A stretch of DNA of 64,000 bases from Nocardioides speluncae. Its GTDB lineage: Bacteria > Actinomycetota > Actinomycetes > Propionibacteriales > Nocardioidaceae. The notes beneath the pieces were generated by a model that saw nothing but the letters and a program-made list of their open reading frames with translations, was not told where the DNA came from and did no database searches. Shown here one piece after another: positions 34,634 to 43,704 of the stretch; position 1 is the first letter of the stretch, and each line of letters starts with the position of its first letter. The position numbers and the translations under genes are program-made. The DNA lies in contig NZ_QEOO01000022.1 in assembly GCF_003121585.1 (NCBI RefSeq), positions 62,001 through 126,000 of the forward strand, written 5' to 3'.

Positions 34634-35544
34634 GCCAGCGCCACGACCTCGTCGGCGCACCCCCACGACAGCGTGACCCCGGCGCCACCGTGGCCGTAGC
34701 AGTGCACGACATCGCCCGCACGCTCCAGCCGTACGGCGGGGCGCACCGGCCGGAGACCCACCTTGTGCCGCAGCACGCGCGCCTCGCCGAGCGAAGGCAC
34801 CAAGAGCCGCGCCCGCTCCAGGATCCCGTCCGCGACCTCAGGTGACGGCGTCCGGCTCCACTCGCCCTCGACATTGGTGCCGCCGACCACGATGTCGCGC
34901 GAGCGCGGAATGACGTACGTCGGGCCCGTCGGCTCCAGCCACCACCGGTCCAGGCCGATCTGCTCGACATACAGCACCTGGCCGCGCACCGGCACCACGC
35001 TCGGGTCGCTGGCCAGCAGCCGCGCGCCGAGCCCGGCGGCGTTCACGACCAGGTCGGCCCCGGTGTCGGACAGGTCAGGCAGCTCGCGGAGGTTCAGCCG
35101 GGTGAGGGTGCCGCCGAGCTCGTCGAGCCGGCCGCGCAGCCAGCCGAGGTAGACCGGCATCTCGATCACCGGTGTCGCGAACGTCCAGCCGTCGACGAAG
35201 CCGTCCGGCAGCCGCGTCACGCGGGCCAGCTTCGGCACCGCCGCCACCCACCAGGGATCGGCCGTCCGCTCCTTGAACACCTCGGTCCCCTCGACCATCG
35301 CCACGCCCGCGTCCGGCGACGTGGCGGCCAGCGCCGCGAACGCGGCGTACGACGTCGCAGACCAGGCGGTGACCCGGTCCTGCGGGAGCGCCCGGTACGG
35401 GTACCAGATCGCGGCCGCGACGGCACTGGTCGTCTCCAGCGGCAGGTCGCGGGCGAGTACGTCGACCCGGTGGCCGGCCTCCAGCAGCCGCACGGCACAG
35501 GTCAGCCCGACCACACCGGCGCCGACCACGATCACGCGGGACAT
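34606..35544 (-). CDS. FAD-dependent D-amino-acid oxidase
   Basis: A 312-residue oxidase with the N-terminal FAD motif VIVVGAGVVGLTCAVRLLEAG, the DAO family PVRGQVLYVE segment and the C-terminal signature VHCYGHGGAGVTLSWGCADEV. It deaminates D-amino acids to keto acids with H2O2 production, likely in the cytoplasm since no peroxisomal or export signal applies. It converges with the DUF952 gene with overlapping 3' ends. Confidence 0.93.
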   Translation of the reverse strand: MSRVIVVGAGVVGLTCAVRLLEAGHRVDVLARDLPLETTSAVAAAIWYPYRALPQDRVTAWSATSYAAFAALAATSPDAGVAMVEGTEVFKERTADPWWVAAVPKLARVTRLPDGFVDGWTFATPVIEMPVYLGWLRGRLDELGGTLTRLNLRELPDLSDTGADLVVNAAGLGARLLASDPSVVPVRGQVLYVEQIGLDRWWLEPTGPTYVIPRSRDIVVGGTNVEGEWSRTPSPEVADGILERARLLVPSLGEARVLRHKVGLRPVRPAVRLERAGDVVHCYGHGGAGVTLSWGCADEVVALAQESERASL

Positions 35545-35577
35545 GCTGACGAGTCTGCCGCATCGGGCACAGCTGGC

Positions 35578-37125
35578 TCAGGGGCACGGGTTCGCGGCGC
35601 CCGACTCCGTCGTACCGGCACAGGTGCGCAGCCGTTCCAGATCGGCCGTCATCTGCGCCACGACCGCCGGCGCCGGACGGTCGCTGCGAGGGACTCGGTC
35701 CCACATCAGGTTCCGCTCCATCCCCGGGTCGGCGTAGTACTCCCACCGGACCTCTCCCTGACCGAGGTCGAACGCGATCAGGGCCCGTGTCTCGACCCGC
35801 AGCATCGCCCAGCTCGGGACATAGACCGGCGCCCTTCCCGACTCCTTCAGCACCAGCTCCGACGCCTCGTTGGTGAACTCCAGGAACCGCGCCTTGCGCT
35901 CGTGCCGGCCCAGCAGCGAGTGTCCGTCGAGCAGGTGGTCGGGCTTGACGTCGACGATGTCGTAGATGGTCGGCGCGACGTCGAGCAGGTCGACCGGCCG
36001 CTGGTCGATGCCGCGCTCGCCCAGGCCCGGCGGCAGGTACATCAGCATCGGCACGTCGACCGAGGCCGGGTACGGCACCGCCTTGCCCTCCCAGTTGTTC
36101 TCACCCAGCGCGAAACCGTTGTCGCTCACGAAGATCACGGCGGTGTTGTCGATCAGGCCATTCCCCTCCATCTGCTCGAACATCTCGGCCAGCTGGTCGT
36201 CGATGTCGTACGTCGCCCGGACCCGCGCCTCGTAGAGCGTCTTCAGCTGCGAGCTGTCTCCGGCGAGCTTGCGGAAAGGGAAGAGCTTGTCGCGCGCGTC
36301 GCCCTCGGTGTGGAGACGGAACGGAGGGACCGGCCGGTCGGCGTTGGCGGCCGTCGGTACCGGCAACCGGCTTCCCCGGTGGTCCTTGCCTCGCCACTGG
36401 TTGTGCGGCCCGAAGAACCCGGCGTACGCGTAGAAGGGCCGGTCGTCGGCGGCCCGCTCGCTCAGGTAGTCGCGCAGGTAGCGGCCGGTCACCTCGGTGA
36501 CGTGGGCGTTCGGACCCGGTGAGCGCCGCCGGCCGTTGCGGTCGATCAGCTTGAAGTTCCGGTAGTGCGTGGTGTCCCAGAACTCGGTGCGCGCGAAGCC
36601 GGTGTCGAACCGCCCGGTCTGTACCTCCTCGGACGGAAGGCCGTTGAGGAACTTGCCGAGGCCGTAGGTGTCCACGCCCGCGGCGCTGAGATCCGCCTGC
36701 ACGGTGTCCTCGGCTCGCAGCCGGTGGCCGTCGATCTGCCGCCGTACGCCGTTATTGTGCGGCAGCTGGCCGGTGGCCAGCATCGCCCGCGCCGGGCAGC
36801 ACACCGGGCTGGCCGCGGTGGCATCCTCGAAGCAGCGGCCCTGGTCCACCAGCCACCGCGAACTGCGCGGCAGGAACTGGTCCATGTCGGCACAGTCGAT
36901 GTCGTCCAGGTCGTCGAGGACCGCAACCACGACGTTGTACGGCGTGTCGCCCGGTGGCGAGGCGGCCGGCTCCTTGGCCCCGCCACCTCCCGGGACCAGG
37001 AAACTGGTCACCACGATCACGCCCAGGATGGCGATCAGCACCGGTTCGAACCAGCGGCTGCCCCCGTCCTCGGTTACCGAGTCCCACCTGGCCGCGGTCA
37101 ATGCATCAGTTGTCTGCTCCCCCAT
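35578..37125 (-). CDS. membrane-anchored sulfatase
   Basis: A 515-residue type I sulfatase. One N-terminal membrane helix (28-45) would place the catalytic domain outside. The modification motif CCPARAMLATG has Cys109 at the formylglycine position, and metal ligands DDLDD occur early and SDNGFALGENNWEGK late. Sulfatases release sulfate from esters; whether the substrate is a glycan or small molecule cannot be told. Ancillary formylglycine-generating enzyme is not in this window. The ATG at 37125 is preferred to one three codons upstream. Confidence 0.9.
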   Translation of the reverse strand: MGEQTTDALTAARWDSVTEDGGSRWFEPVLIAILGVIVVTSFLVPGGGGAKEPAASPPGDTPYNVVVAVLDDLDDIDCADMDQFLPRSSRWLVDQGRCFEDATAASPVCCPARAMLATGQLPHNNGVRRQIDGHRLRAEDTVQADLSAAGVDTYGLGKFLNGLPSEEVQTGRFDTGFARTEFWDTTHYRNFKLIDRNGRRRSPGPNAHVTEVTGRYLRDYLSERAADDRPFYAYAGFFGPHNQWRGKDHRGSRLPVPTAANADRPVPPFRLHTEGDARDKLFPFRKLAGDSSQLKTLYEARVRATYDIDDQLAEMFEQMEGNGLIDNTAVIFVSDNGFALGENNWEGKAVPYPASVDVPMLMYLPPGLGERGIDQRPVDLLDVAPTIYDIVDVKPDHLLDGHSLLGRHERKARFLEFTNEASELVLKESGRAPVYVPSWAMLRVETRALIAFDLGQGEVRWEYYADPGMERNLMWDRVPRSDRPAPAVVAQMTADLERLRTCAGTTESGAANPCP

Positions 37126-37228
37126 GCCAAACAAGACGGAGCGCCGGTCGGCCGCGGCCTATAGCTCCCGGCAGTCGTGTCCGGATCGTGACCAAGCCCG
37201 TGATGCTGCGGGGTCGGTCAGGGGTCGG

Positions 37229-37753
37229 TCAGGCGCCTGCCTGTCGCGGCGCCGTCGGGTCGTCGCTGCTGCTGCCCTGCTCGCGTGCGACGTACTCCTC
37301 GATGTCCTCGAGCTCGTCCTTGTTGCGGGTGACCACGGCCAGCAGGTCGCTCATCGTCGCGACCTCCTCCACCTGCTCCTTGATGAACCAGCCCATGAAC
37401 TGCTCGGAGGCGTAGTCGTGCTCGGAGCGGGCGATCCGGGTGAGCTCGTAGACCTGCTCGGTGACCCGCTTCTCCTGGTCCAGCGCCAGCGACACCGGCG
37501 CGACGACGTCCTCGAACTGCGCCACCGGCGCGTCGACGCCCGGGATCACCACGTCGGCGCCGGTGTCGAGGAGGTACTGCACCATCATCATCGCGTGGCC
37601 GCGCTCCTCGAGCGCCTGCGCGTAGAAGAACGCCGACATCTGCGGCATCGTCAGCGCGTCGTAGTAGACGGCGCAGGCAAGGTACTGGTTGTGGGCGGCC
37701 AGCTCATTGCCGATCTGGACATTGAGCTGCTCGGCGAACTTCGCGGCGGGCAC
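37229..37753 (-). CDS. ferritin
   Basis: A 174-residue four-helix ferritin with ferroxidase ligands in NELAAHNQYLACAVYY, EERGHAMMM and the later EQFMGWFIKEQVEEV. It stores iron as a 24-mer without heme. The extended acidic/Ser tail is usual for actinobacterial ferritins. AGGAGTG-like sequence precedes the ATG. No iron-box was recognised in the short upstream gap. Confidence 0.92.
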   Translation of the reverse strand: MPAAKFAEQLNVQIGNELAAHNQYLACAVYYDALTMPQMSAFFYAQALEERGHAMMMVQYLLDTGADVVIPGVDAPVAQFEDVVAPVSLALDQEKRVTEQVYELTRIARSEHDYASEQFMGWFIKEQVEEVATMSDLLAVVTRNKDELEDIEEYVAREQGSSSDDPTAPRQAGA

Positions 37754-37829
37754 GGGTCACTCCTTCGGGTCGAAAGCGACCTGGGAAGGGCCGCTTTCTC
37801 ACCGTATACCCGGCCGGCTCTGCGGCAGG

Positions 37830-38465
37830 TCAGCCCGCCCAGCGCGGCAGCCCAGGGACGTGCCAGCCCGCGGTCTTGTGCGCGCCGGCCGAGTCGGTGG
37901 TGTACGACGATCGCTTGACCACGACCCACCGGTTCTTCGCCTTGGAGTAGGCCAGCTCGGTCCGCTTGCCGTGCCACGTGTCGCCGTCGTCGGAGAACGC
38001 CACCCGGCTCATCAGGTGGCCATTGCGCAGTTTCTGCACACCTGCCGTCGACAGCGCGGCGCCATCGACCACCCAGAGGCCGTCGGACGCAGCAGGCATC
38101 CGCTGTCCGAGCAGCTTGCCACCCCGCACCGTCAGCACCGAGTGGAACTGCGTGTGCGCCCCCGTCGTGGTGAGCACGCTGAGCTCAGATCCCGGCCGGC
38201 TGTCGAGCGGCGCAGCGCCGTGCCAGGTGCACGATACGAAGTCATTGGTGAGCGTCTTGGTCATCACGTGACCCCCGGCGCCGACCACCCGGACCTGACA
38301 GCGACTGTCGTCGACCCTCCGAAGCAGGATCTTGTCGGCGCGGCCGTCACCCGTGACGTCGGCGCGGGCGACCGTGTGCCAAGGCTCAGCGGCGTACGAC
38401 GGAACGGCGCCGGCGAGTGGTGCGGCGGCGACAAGCAAGGCGAGTGTGGTGGTGAGCTTCCTCAT
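37830..38465 (-). CDS. secreted FG-GAP/VCBS-like protein
   Basis: A 211-residue exported protein: a signal peptide (1-26, cut near SYA-AEP) and an ARADVTGDGRADKILLRR calcium-loop motif typical of FG-GAP/VCBS repeats, followed by beta-rich sequence. Only one clear repeat remains. It may be an extracellular binding protein. No partner gene is evident. It lies upstream of the ferritin gene on the same strand but separated by about 76 bp. Confidence 0.72.
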   Translation of the reverse strand: MRKLTTTLALLVAAAPLAGAVPSYAAEPWHTVARADVTGDGRADKILLRRVDDSRCQVRVVGAGGHVMTKTLTNDFVSCTWHGAAPLDSRPGSELSVLTTTGAHTQFHSVLTVRGGKLLGQRMPAASDGLWVVDGAALSTAGVQKLRNGHLMSRVAFSDDGDTWHGKRTELAYSKAKNRWVVVKRSSYTTDSAGAHKTAGWHVPGLPRWAG

Positions 38466-38535
38466 GATTTGTCCTTCTGACGAACGGGTCCCCGTTGGGC
38501 CCTCGTCGATGGGACGCCGCTTGTGGGCAGAAGGT

Positions 38536-38718
38536 TCAGGCGGCCTTGGCGAGCTTCTTGGCAGCCTTCTTGTCGAGCTTGACCAGCTTCCGCTTCTTCA
38601 CGGTGTAGCCGGGAGGCAGCGTGCCTTCCTTGAGCATGCGAATGGGGCAGCGCGTGCAGCGGTCCTTCGACACGCAGCACTTGCTCTTCGGCTTCCTGCC
38701 CTTGCCCTTCTTGCCCAC
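38536..38718 (-). CDS. small Lys-rich protein with Cys cluster
   Basis: A 60-residue, strongly basic protein (about 20 Lys/Arg) with four Cys in KCCVSKDRCTRCPIR (residues 13-27). The motif could bind zinc or an iron-sulfur cluster and the basic flanks nucleic acid. I recall similar short Lys-rich proteins as hypotheticals in actinobacteria but know no function. The strong composition and a clear start support it as a gene. Confidence 0.6.
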   Translation of the reverse strand: MGKKGKGRKPKSKCCVSKDRCTRCPIRMLKEGTLPPGYTVKKRKLVKLDKKAAKKLAKAA

Positions 38719-38799
38719 GGCGCGGACCGTAACACGACCACTTTAGGGTTGCCTAACCTTCGTCCGAGTTGTGGAGTCGCGTCGCGCCGCCCCCGAGGG

Positions 38800-39588
38800 T
38801 CAGCTGTCCGGGTCGTCGGGGTCTGGCGTCCGGTCGGTGTTGGCCTCGAGGAAGCGAAGCAGCTCGACTGGGAACGGCAACACGAGTGTCGAGTTCTTCT
38901 CCGCCGCTATCTCGACGAAGGTCTGCAGCAAGCGAAGCTGCAGCGATGCCGGCGCCGCGCTCATGACGCGGGCCGCTTCGGCCAGCTTCTCGGATGCAGC
39001 CAGCTCGCCGTCCGCGGTGATGATGCGGGATCGCCGTTCTCGCTCGGCCTCGGCCTGACGCGCGATGGAGCGCTTCATCGACTCTGGAAGCGCGACATCC
39101 TTGATCTCGACGCGGTCGATGTCGATCCCCCACCCAGCAGCAGGGCTGTCGAGCATGACCTCCAGGCCTTGGTTGAGCCGCTCGCGATCGCTGAGCAGGT
39201 CGTCCAGGTCACTCTTGCCGATGATCGAGCGCAGCGAGGTCTGGGCGACCTGGGACACGGCGGTCAGATAGTCCTGCACCTCGACCACGGCCCTGACCGG
39301 GTCCACGACCCGGAAGTACACGACGGCGTCGACCCGCACGGTGACGTTGTCACGGGTGATGCCGTCCTGGGCGGGAACCGGCATGGTGACCACCTGGACG
39401 TTGACCCGCTTGATCCGGTCCACGACCGGCACCAACGTGGTCAGGCCCGGCTTCCGCGGCAGCTCCTGCACCCGACCCAGCCGGAACACCACGCCGCGCT
39501 CGATCTGGCGGACCACGCGGACACTTCCCCAGGCGTACATCAGCGCGAGTGTGAGCACGACACCGATCACGATGCCAATCAGGACCAT
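38800..39588 (-). CDS. SPFH/band-7 (slipin/stomatin-like) protein
   Basis: A 262-residue slipin. One N-terminal membrane helix (about 3-20) is followed by the PHB/SPFH domain (VVRQIERGVVFRLGRV, PAQDGITRDNVTVRVDAVVYFRV, ALPESMKRSIARQAEAERERR). Slipins form membrane-microdomain scaffolds and often pair with an NfeD protein; no nfeD is adjacent here. Size is normal. Function in this host unknown. Confidence 0.9.
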   Translation of the reverse strand: MVLIGIVIGVVLTLALMYAWGSVRVVRQIERGVVFRLGRVQELPRKPGLTTLVPVVDRIKRVNVQVVTMPVPAQDGITRDNVTVRVDAVVYFRVVDPVRAVVEVQDYLTAVSQVAQTSLRSIIGKSDLDDLLSDRERLNQGLEVMLDSPAAGWGIDIDRVEIKDVALPESMKRSIARQAEAERERRSRIITADGELAASEKLAEAARVMSAAPASLQLRLLQTFVEIAAEKNSTLVLPFPVELLRFLEANTDRTPDPDDPDS

Positions 39589-39646
39589 GGCGACCTCCTG
39601 CCGACTCGCGGCAGCCCTCTCTATCGAGAGTACGTCGCGGCCCTGC

Positions 39647-41647
39647 TCAGCGGAGGTCGTTCGCCTTCCGGATCACGTCGACGATGCCGCCCATGATGTC
39701 GGTGAGCCCGAAGTCCTTCGGCGTGTAGACCGCGGCCACTCCCCGGTCGAGCAGCGCCTTGCCGTCGGACACCGGGATGATGCCGCCGACAATGACGGGT
39801 ACGTCGCCCGCGCCGGCCGCCTTCAGGCCGTCGAGGACCGCCGGCACCAGCTCCATGTGCGAGCCGGACAGGATCGAGAGCCCGACGCAGTGCACGTCCT
39901 CGGCCACTGCGGCGGCCACGATCTGCTCGGGCGTCAGCCGGATGCCCTGGTAGATCACCTCGAAGCCCGCGTCGCGGGCGCGGACCGCGACCTGCTCGGC
40001 GCCGTTGGAGTGACCGTCCAGGCCCGGCTTGCCGACCAGCAGCCGGAGCCGGCCGCCCAGCTCGTCGCCGGTCGCCTTCACCCGGTCCCGTACGGCGGTC
40101 AGCTCGGCCCCTGCCTCAGCAACGCCGACCGCGCCCGACACCCCGGTCGGGGCGCGGAACTCACCGAACACCTCGCGCAGGGTGCCGGCCCACTCCCCCG
40201 TGGTGGCACCGGCGCGCGCGGCGGCCAGCGTGGCCTCCATCAGGTTCGTGGTCGACTTCGCGTCGGCGGCCAGCCTGGCCAGCGCCTCGCTCACGGCTGC
40301 CTCGTCCCGCTCGGCCTTCCAGGCCTCGACCGACGCGATCGCCGACTGCTCGGCCTTCGGGTCCGCGGTCATGATCGCGTCATCGAGGTTGGCGGTCAGC
40401 GGCGACGGCTCGGTCGTCTCGTACTTGTTGACGCCGACGATGATCTCCTCGCCGGACTCGATCCGGCCGCGTCGCGCGGCGTGCGCGGACACCAGCGCGG
40501 ACTTCATGTAGCCGGACTCGACGGCGGCGATCGCCCCGCCGAGCGCCTGCACCCGGTCCATCTCGGCCTTGGCGCCCTCGACCAGCTCGGCGACCTTGGC
40601 CTCGATCACGTGCGAGCCGTCGAAGATGTCGTCGTACTCCAGCAGGTCGGACTCGAAGGCCAGCACCTGCTGCAGCCGCAGCGACCACTGCTGGTCCCAC
40701 GGCCGGGGCAGGCCGAGCGCCTCGTTCCACGCCGGCAGCTGTACGGCGCGGGCGCGGGCCTTCTTGGACAGGGTCACGCCGAGCATCTCCAGCACGATCC
40801 GCTGCACGTTGTTCTCGGGCTGCGCCTCGGTCAACCCGAGCGAGTTGACCTGGACGCCGTACCGGAACCGGCGCATCTTGGCGTCTTGAACGCCGTACCG
40901 CTCCCGCGTGATCTCGTCCCACAGCTCGACGAAGGCGCGCATCTTGCACGTCTCCTCGATGAACCGGACACCGGCGTTGACGAAGAAGGAGATCCGGCCG
41001 ACGACCTTCTCGAAGTCGTCCTCGGAGACCTGCCCCGAGTTCTTCACCTGGTCGAGCACCGCGATCGCCGTACACAGCGCGTAGGCCAGCTCCTGGGTCG
41101 GCGTCGCGCCGGCCTCCTGGAGGTGGTAGCTGCAGATGTTGATCGGGTTCCACTTCGGGATCTGGTGGACCGTGTAGGCGATCATGTCGCTGATCAGCCG
41201 CAGCGAGTGCTCCGGCGGGAACACGTAGGTCCCGCGGGAGAGGTACTCCTTGATGATGTCGTTCTGGGTGGTGCCGGCCAGCTGGGCGGCCACCTCGACC
41301 GGGTCGACGCCGGGGTTCTGCTCCTCGGCGGCCACCTGGTACATCGCCAGCAGCCACATCGCGGTGGCGTTGATCGTCATCGAGGTGTTCATCTCGGTGA
41401 GCGGGATCTGGTCGAACAGCTTGCGCATCTCGCCCAGGTGCGGGATCGGTACGCCGACCTTGCCGACCTCTCCACGCGAGAGCGGGGAGTCCGGGTCGTA
41501 CCCGGTCTGGGTGGGCAGGTCGAAGGCCACCGAGAGCCCGGTCTGGCCCTTGGCGAGGTTCTTGCGGTAGAGCTCGTTGGACGCGGCAGCCGTCGAGTGG
41601 CCGGCGTACGTCCGCATCACCCACGGCCGATCCTTCTGAACCGTCAT
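39647..41647 (-). CDS. ecm: ethylmalonyl-CoA mutase (Ecm/MeaA)
   Basis: A 666-residue adenosylcobalamin-dependent acyl-CoA mutase. The N-terminal TIM barrel (TYAGHSTAAASNELYRKN, AFDLPTQTGYDPDSP) and the C-terminal B12 domain with KPGLDGHSNGAEQ (lower-ligand His546) lie in one chain. The short form and LPTQTGYD wording match MeaA/Ecm rather than two-subunit methylmalonyl-CoA mutase. It converts ethylmalonyl-CoA to methylsuccinyl-CoA, acting after Ccr and the epimerase. It is about 22 kb from ccr. The start is ATG at 41647. Confidence 0.92.
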   Translation of the reverse strand: MTVQKDRPWVMRTYAGHSTAAASNELYRKNLAKGQTGLSVAFDLPTQTGYDPDSPLSRGEVGKVGVPIPHLGEMRKLFDQIPLTEMNTSMTINATAMWLLAMYQVAAEEQNPGVDPVEVAAQLAGTTQNDIIKEYLSRGTYVFPPEHSLRLISDMIAYTVHQIPKWNPINICSYHLQEAGATPTQELAYALCTAIAVLDQVKNSGQVSEDDFEKVVGRISFFVNAGVRFIEETCKMRAFVELWDEITRERYGVQDAKMRRFRYGVQVNSLGLTEAQPENNVQRIVLEMLGVTLSKKARARAVQLPAWNEALGLPRPWDQQWSLRLQQVLAFESDLLEYDDIFDGSHVIEAKVAELVEGAKAEMDRVQALGGAIAAVESGYMKSALVSAHAARRGRIESGEEIIVGVNKYETTEPSPLTANLDDAIMTADPKAEQSAIASVEAWKAERDEAAVSEALARLAADAKSTTNLMEATLAAARAGATTGEWAGTLREVFGEFRAPTGVSGAVGVAEAGAELTAVRDRVKATGDELGGRLRLLVGKPGLDGHSNGAEQVAVRARDAGFEVIYQGIRLTPEQIVAAAVAEDVHCVGLSILSGSHMELVPAVLDGLKAAGAGDVPVIVGGIIPVSDGKALLDRGVAAVYTPKDFGLTDIMGGIVDVIRKANDLR

Positions 41648-41730
41648 GGCACGAGACTATGCCGTCGGAGACCCGCCGGTAACCTGTCTCGGGTGTGGCT
41701 AATCCGACACCCGCCGCGCGCTCATCTTAG

Positions 41731-41887
41731 TCTGGATCCACGGATGGGCGGCGTCGCGAGCGTCGCCAGGCGGGTGTGATGGCAAGGCGGCGGAGCGAAG
41801 GCGGGCCGGAGGCCCGTCGAGTCTTCGCCAACACAGACAGCGCGCCCGCATGGTGGCGCGCAGCAGGCGGCCATCCGTGGATCCAGA
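41731..41887. repeat. 157-bp terminal-inverted-repeat element, copy B
   Basis: Perfect 17-bp inverted ends (TCTGGATCCACGGATGG at 41731-41747, complement at 41871-41887) around a 123-bp core about 93% identical to copy A (18066-18222). The ends differ from copy A at positions 1, 3, 12 and 16, each change mirrored in the other arm. CTTAG flanks both sides (41726-41730 and 41888-41892), a possible 5-bp target duplication. It fills most of the 293-bp gap between the divergent ecm and membrane-protein genes. Confidence 0.85.
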
Positions 41888-41940
41888 CTTAGGTTCGCGT
41901 GCTCAGTCAGCACCGGTCGCCGGAAGGGTAGGAAAGCGGC

Positions 41941-42414
41941 ATGACCCAGCCGCCACAGGCCCCGATGCCGCACTACGGCCCCGCGCCGGTACCCCCGATG
42001 CCGTACCCGCCACGTCCTCCGCGCCAGCCGACCACGCTCTGGCGGCCGCTGATCTGGACGCTGTGCCTGAGCGCGGTGGGCGCGGTCGTGCTGGTCGCGG
42101 CACTGGTCGCCTTGGTGCTCGCGATCATCGTGATGTTCCTGCTGATCGTCGCGGCCATGGTCGACTCGGTGACGGTCGACGAGATCTTCGAGGGCGACTG
42201 GATCGGCGGCATGCTGCGCGCCACCGCCGACTGGGGCCCGGAGTTCGCGGTAATCGTGGGCGTGGCCCTGATGATCGGCACCGCGTCACTGCTCCTGCTC
42301 CGGCTGAGTACGTCGGTGCGCACCTGGTCGCCGTTCCTGCAGGGCCTCACCGCGGCCGGCATCACCTACGTGATCGGCTCGATGGCGCTCATGCTCGCCC
42401 TTCAGCTGATCTAG
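41941..42414 (+). CDS. Pro-rich-tailed small membrane protein, paralog 1
   Basis: A 157-residue protein with a Pro/Gln/Tyr-rich cytoplasmic N-terminus (1-35) and four hydrophobic segments (about 38-70, 95-115, 130-155 with an early pair). It resembles the protein at 43204-43653 in its tail, spacing and the motif RTWxPxxQxxxAA, so they are paralogs. Its stop overlaps that of the convergent TPR gene in CTAG (42411-42414). Function unknown. Confidence 0.7.
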   Translation: MTQPPQAPMPHYGPAPVPPMPYPPRPPRQPTTLWRPLIWTLCLSAVGAVVLVAALVALVLAIIVMFLLIVAAMVDSVTVDEIFEGDWIGGMLRATADWGPEFAVIVGVALMIGTASLLLLRLSTSVRTWSPFLQGLTAAGITYVIGSMALMLALQLI

Positions 42415-43136
42415 TCACGCCGGCGCGACTCGTTGGCCGCGATCTCCTCGGTCACGTAGGAGTCGGCCGCCCCGAGCTCGGTGGCGGCCAGCTCCCGCAG
42501 CTCGGCCAGGGCCTCGTCATGGCGTCCCAGTGCGCGCGTGGCACGGGCCCTGGCCCAGCGCGCGACATGCAGCGCGGACGCCGCCGACGGGCCCTCGACG
42601 CGTGACCGCGCCTCGACCGCCCGGTCGAACAGCGCGTAGGCGTCCGCCCAGGAGCCCGCGTCGGCCAGCGCCCAGCCGCGGTTGTTGAGCAGCCCGCCGG
42701 TCATGCTGAGCGCGAGTGGGTCGGAGCTGCCGGCGGCGGCCCGGAGCCCGCGTTCGGTCCAGGTCTCCTCCTCGTCCGGCAGCACCAGGGCCAGCATGTG
42801 TGCGGCGTCGGCGGCGAGGCCGGCCATGCCCGTGGTGAGCGCGGCGTCGTACGCCTCGCGGAAGTACGGCGCGCAGCCGGCCGGGTCACCGGCGGAGCGA
42901 AGGAGACGACCGCGCTCGAGGGCGAGCCTGACCCGTGGCTCGGTGTCCAGCCCGTTCAGCTCACCCAGCTCGTCGAGAACCTGATGGCCGCTGTCGAAGG
43001 CGCCGTCCAGGCCGTGAGCACGCGCCACCTGGGTCAGCAGCGCCTGGCGACGGGCCGGGTCGGTCGCCTGCTCCGCCGCCAGCGTGAACCGCTCGCGCGA
43101 GCCGGCCGGATCGTCGGAATCCCAGTACTCAAGCAC
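42411..43136 (-). CDS. TPR-like helical repeat protein
   Basis: A 241-residue all-helical protein with degenerate TPR-type repeats (SRERFTLAAEQATDPARRQALLTQVARAHGL, then ALTTGMAGLAADAAHMLALV and the RGWALADAGSWADAYALFDRAVEA unit). It may be a scaffold. It lies antisense between two paralogous membrane-protein genes. No partner or catalytic motif is seen. Confidence 0.75.
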   Translation of the reverse strand: MLEYWDSDDPAGSRERFTLAAEQATDPARRQALLTQVARAHGLDGAFDSGHQVLDELGELNGLDTEPRVRLALERGRLLRSAGDPAGCAPYFREAYDAALTTGMAGLAADAAHMLALVLPDEEETWTERGLRAAAGSSDPLALSMTGGLLNNRGWALADAGSWADAYALFDRAVEARSRVEGPSAASALHVARWARARATRALGRHDEALAELRELAATELGAADSYVTEEIAANESRRRD

Positions 43137-43203
43137 AGACCCAAGTGTCGTCTAGTGTCGCGTGCTCGGGACGCAGCCGCGGGTGCCGGGATAGAAACGA
43201 CTC

Positions 43204-43653
43204 GTGACCCACCAGCCACCGTTCCCCCCGTACGGCCCGATGCCGCCGCACCCACCGCGGCCGCCGCGCCCCGAGGTCGCCCTCGGGTCTCCACTCCGTT
43301 GGACGTTCGGACTGCTTCTGGTCCTGGTCGCGCTGCCGACGGTCGTCTGGCTCGGTGGCCTCCTCGCGATCCTGCTGTTTGCCGCGCTGATAGACCCCAA
43401 CTTCACCGTTGGAGAGGCATTCACAAACACCTTTGGCTGGACGTTCGACTGGTTCGCCGAGAACAGCATCGCGCTGTCAGTGCTCATCGTCAGCGTGGTC
43501 ATGGTCGCCATGGCGACGCTGGTGTGCGCTCGGTCGAGCCGCACGGTCCGGACCTGGGAGCCGCTGTGGCAGGCCGCAGCCGCGGCCCTGGTCGGCTCCA
43601 CGCTGGGACTGTTCCTCGGCGGCCTGGTGCTCGCGATCGCTTACGCGCCCTAG
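43204..43653 (+). CDS. Pro-rich-tailed small membrane protein, paralog 2
   Basis: A 149-residue paralog of the protein at 41941-42414: a Pro-rich N-terminus (MTHQPPFPPYGPMPPHPPRP), paired membrane helices (about 32-60), a short loop with an acidic GEAF segment, then helices at 92-112 and 124-146 with RTWEPLWQAAAAA between. The start is GTG. A terminator hairpin follows directly. Function unknown. Confidence 0.7.
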   Translation: MTHQPPFPPYGPMPPHPPRPPRPEVALGSPLRWTFGLLLVLVALPTVVWLGGLLAILLFAALIDPNFTVGEAFTNTFGWTFDWFAENSIALSVLIVSVVMVAMATLVCARSSRTVRTWEPLWQAAAAALVGSTLGLFLGGLVLAIAYAP

Positions 43654-43660
43654 AAACGCG

Positions 43661-43692
43661 CCGACCCAGCCCGTATCGACGGGCTGGGTCGG
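43661..43692. terminator. bidirectional terminator hairpin
   Basis: CCGACCCAGCCCGT (43661-43674), loop ATCG and the exact complement (43679-43692), a 14-bp perfect stem. It lies between the convergent membrane-protein gene and the STAS gene. No T-tract is present. Confidence 0.7.
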
Positions 43693-43704
43693 TGGAGATC
43701 TGGG

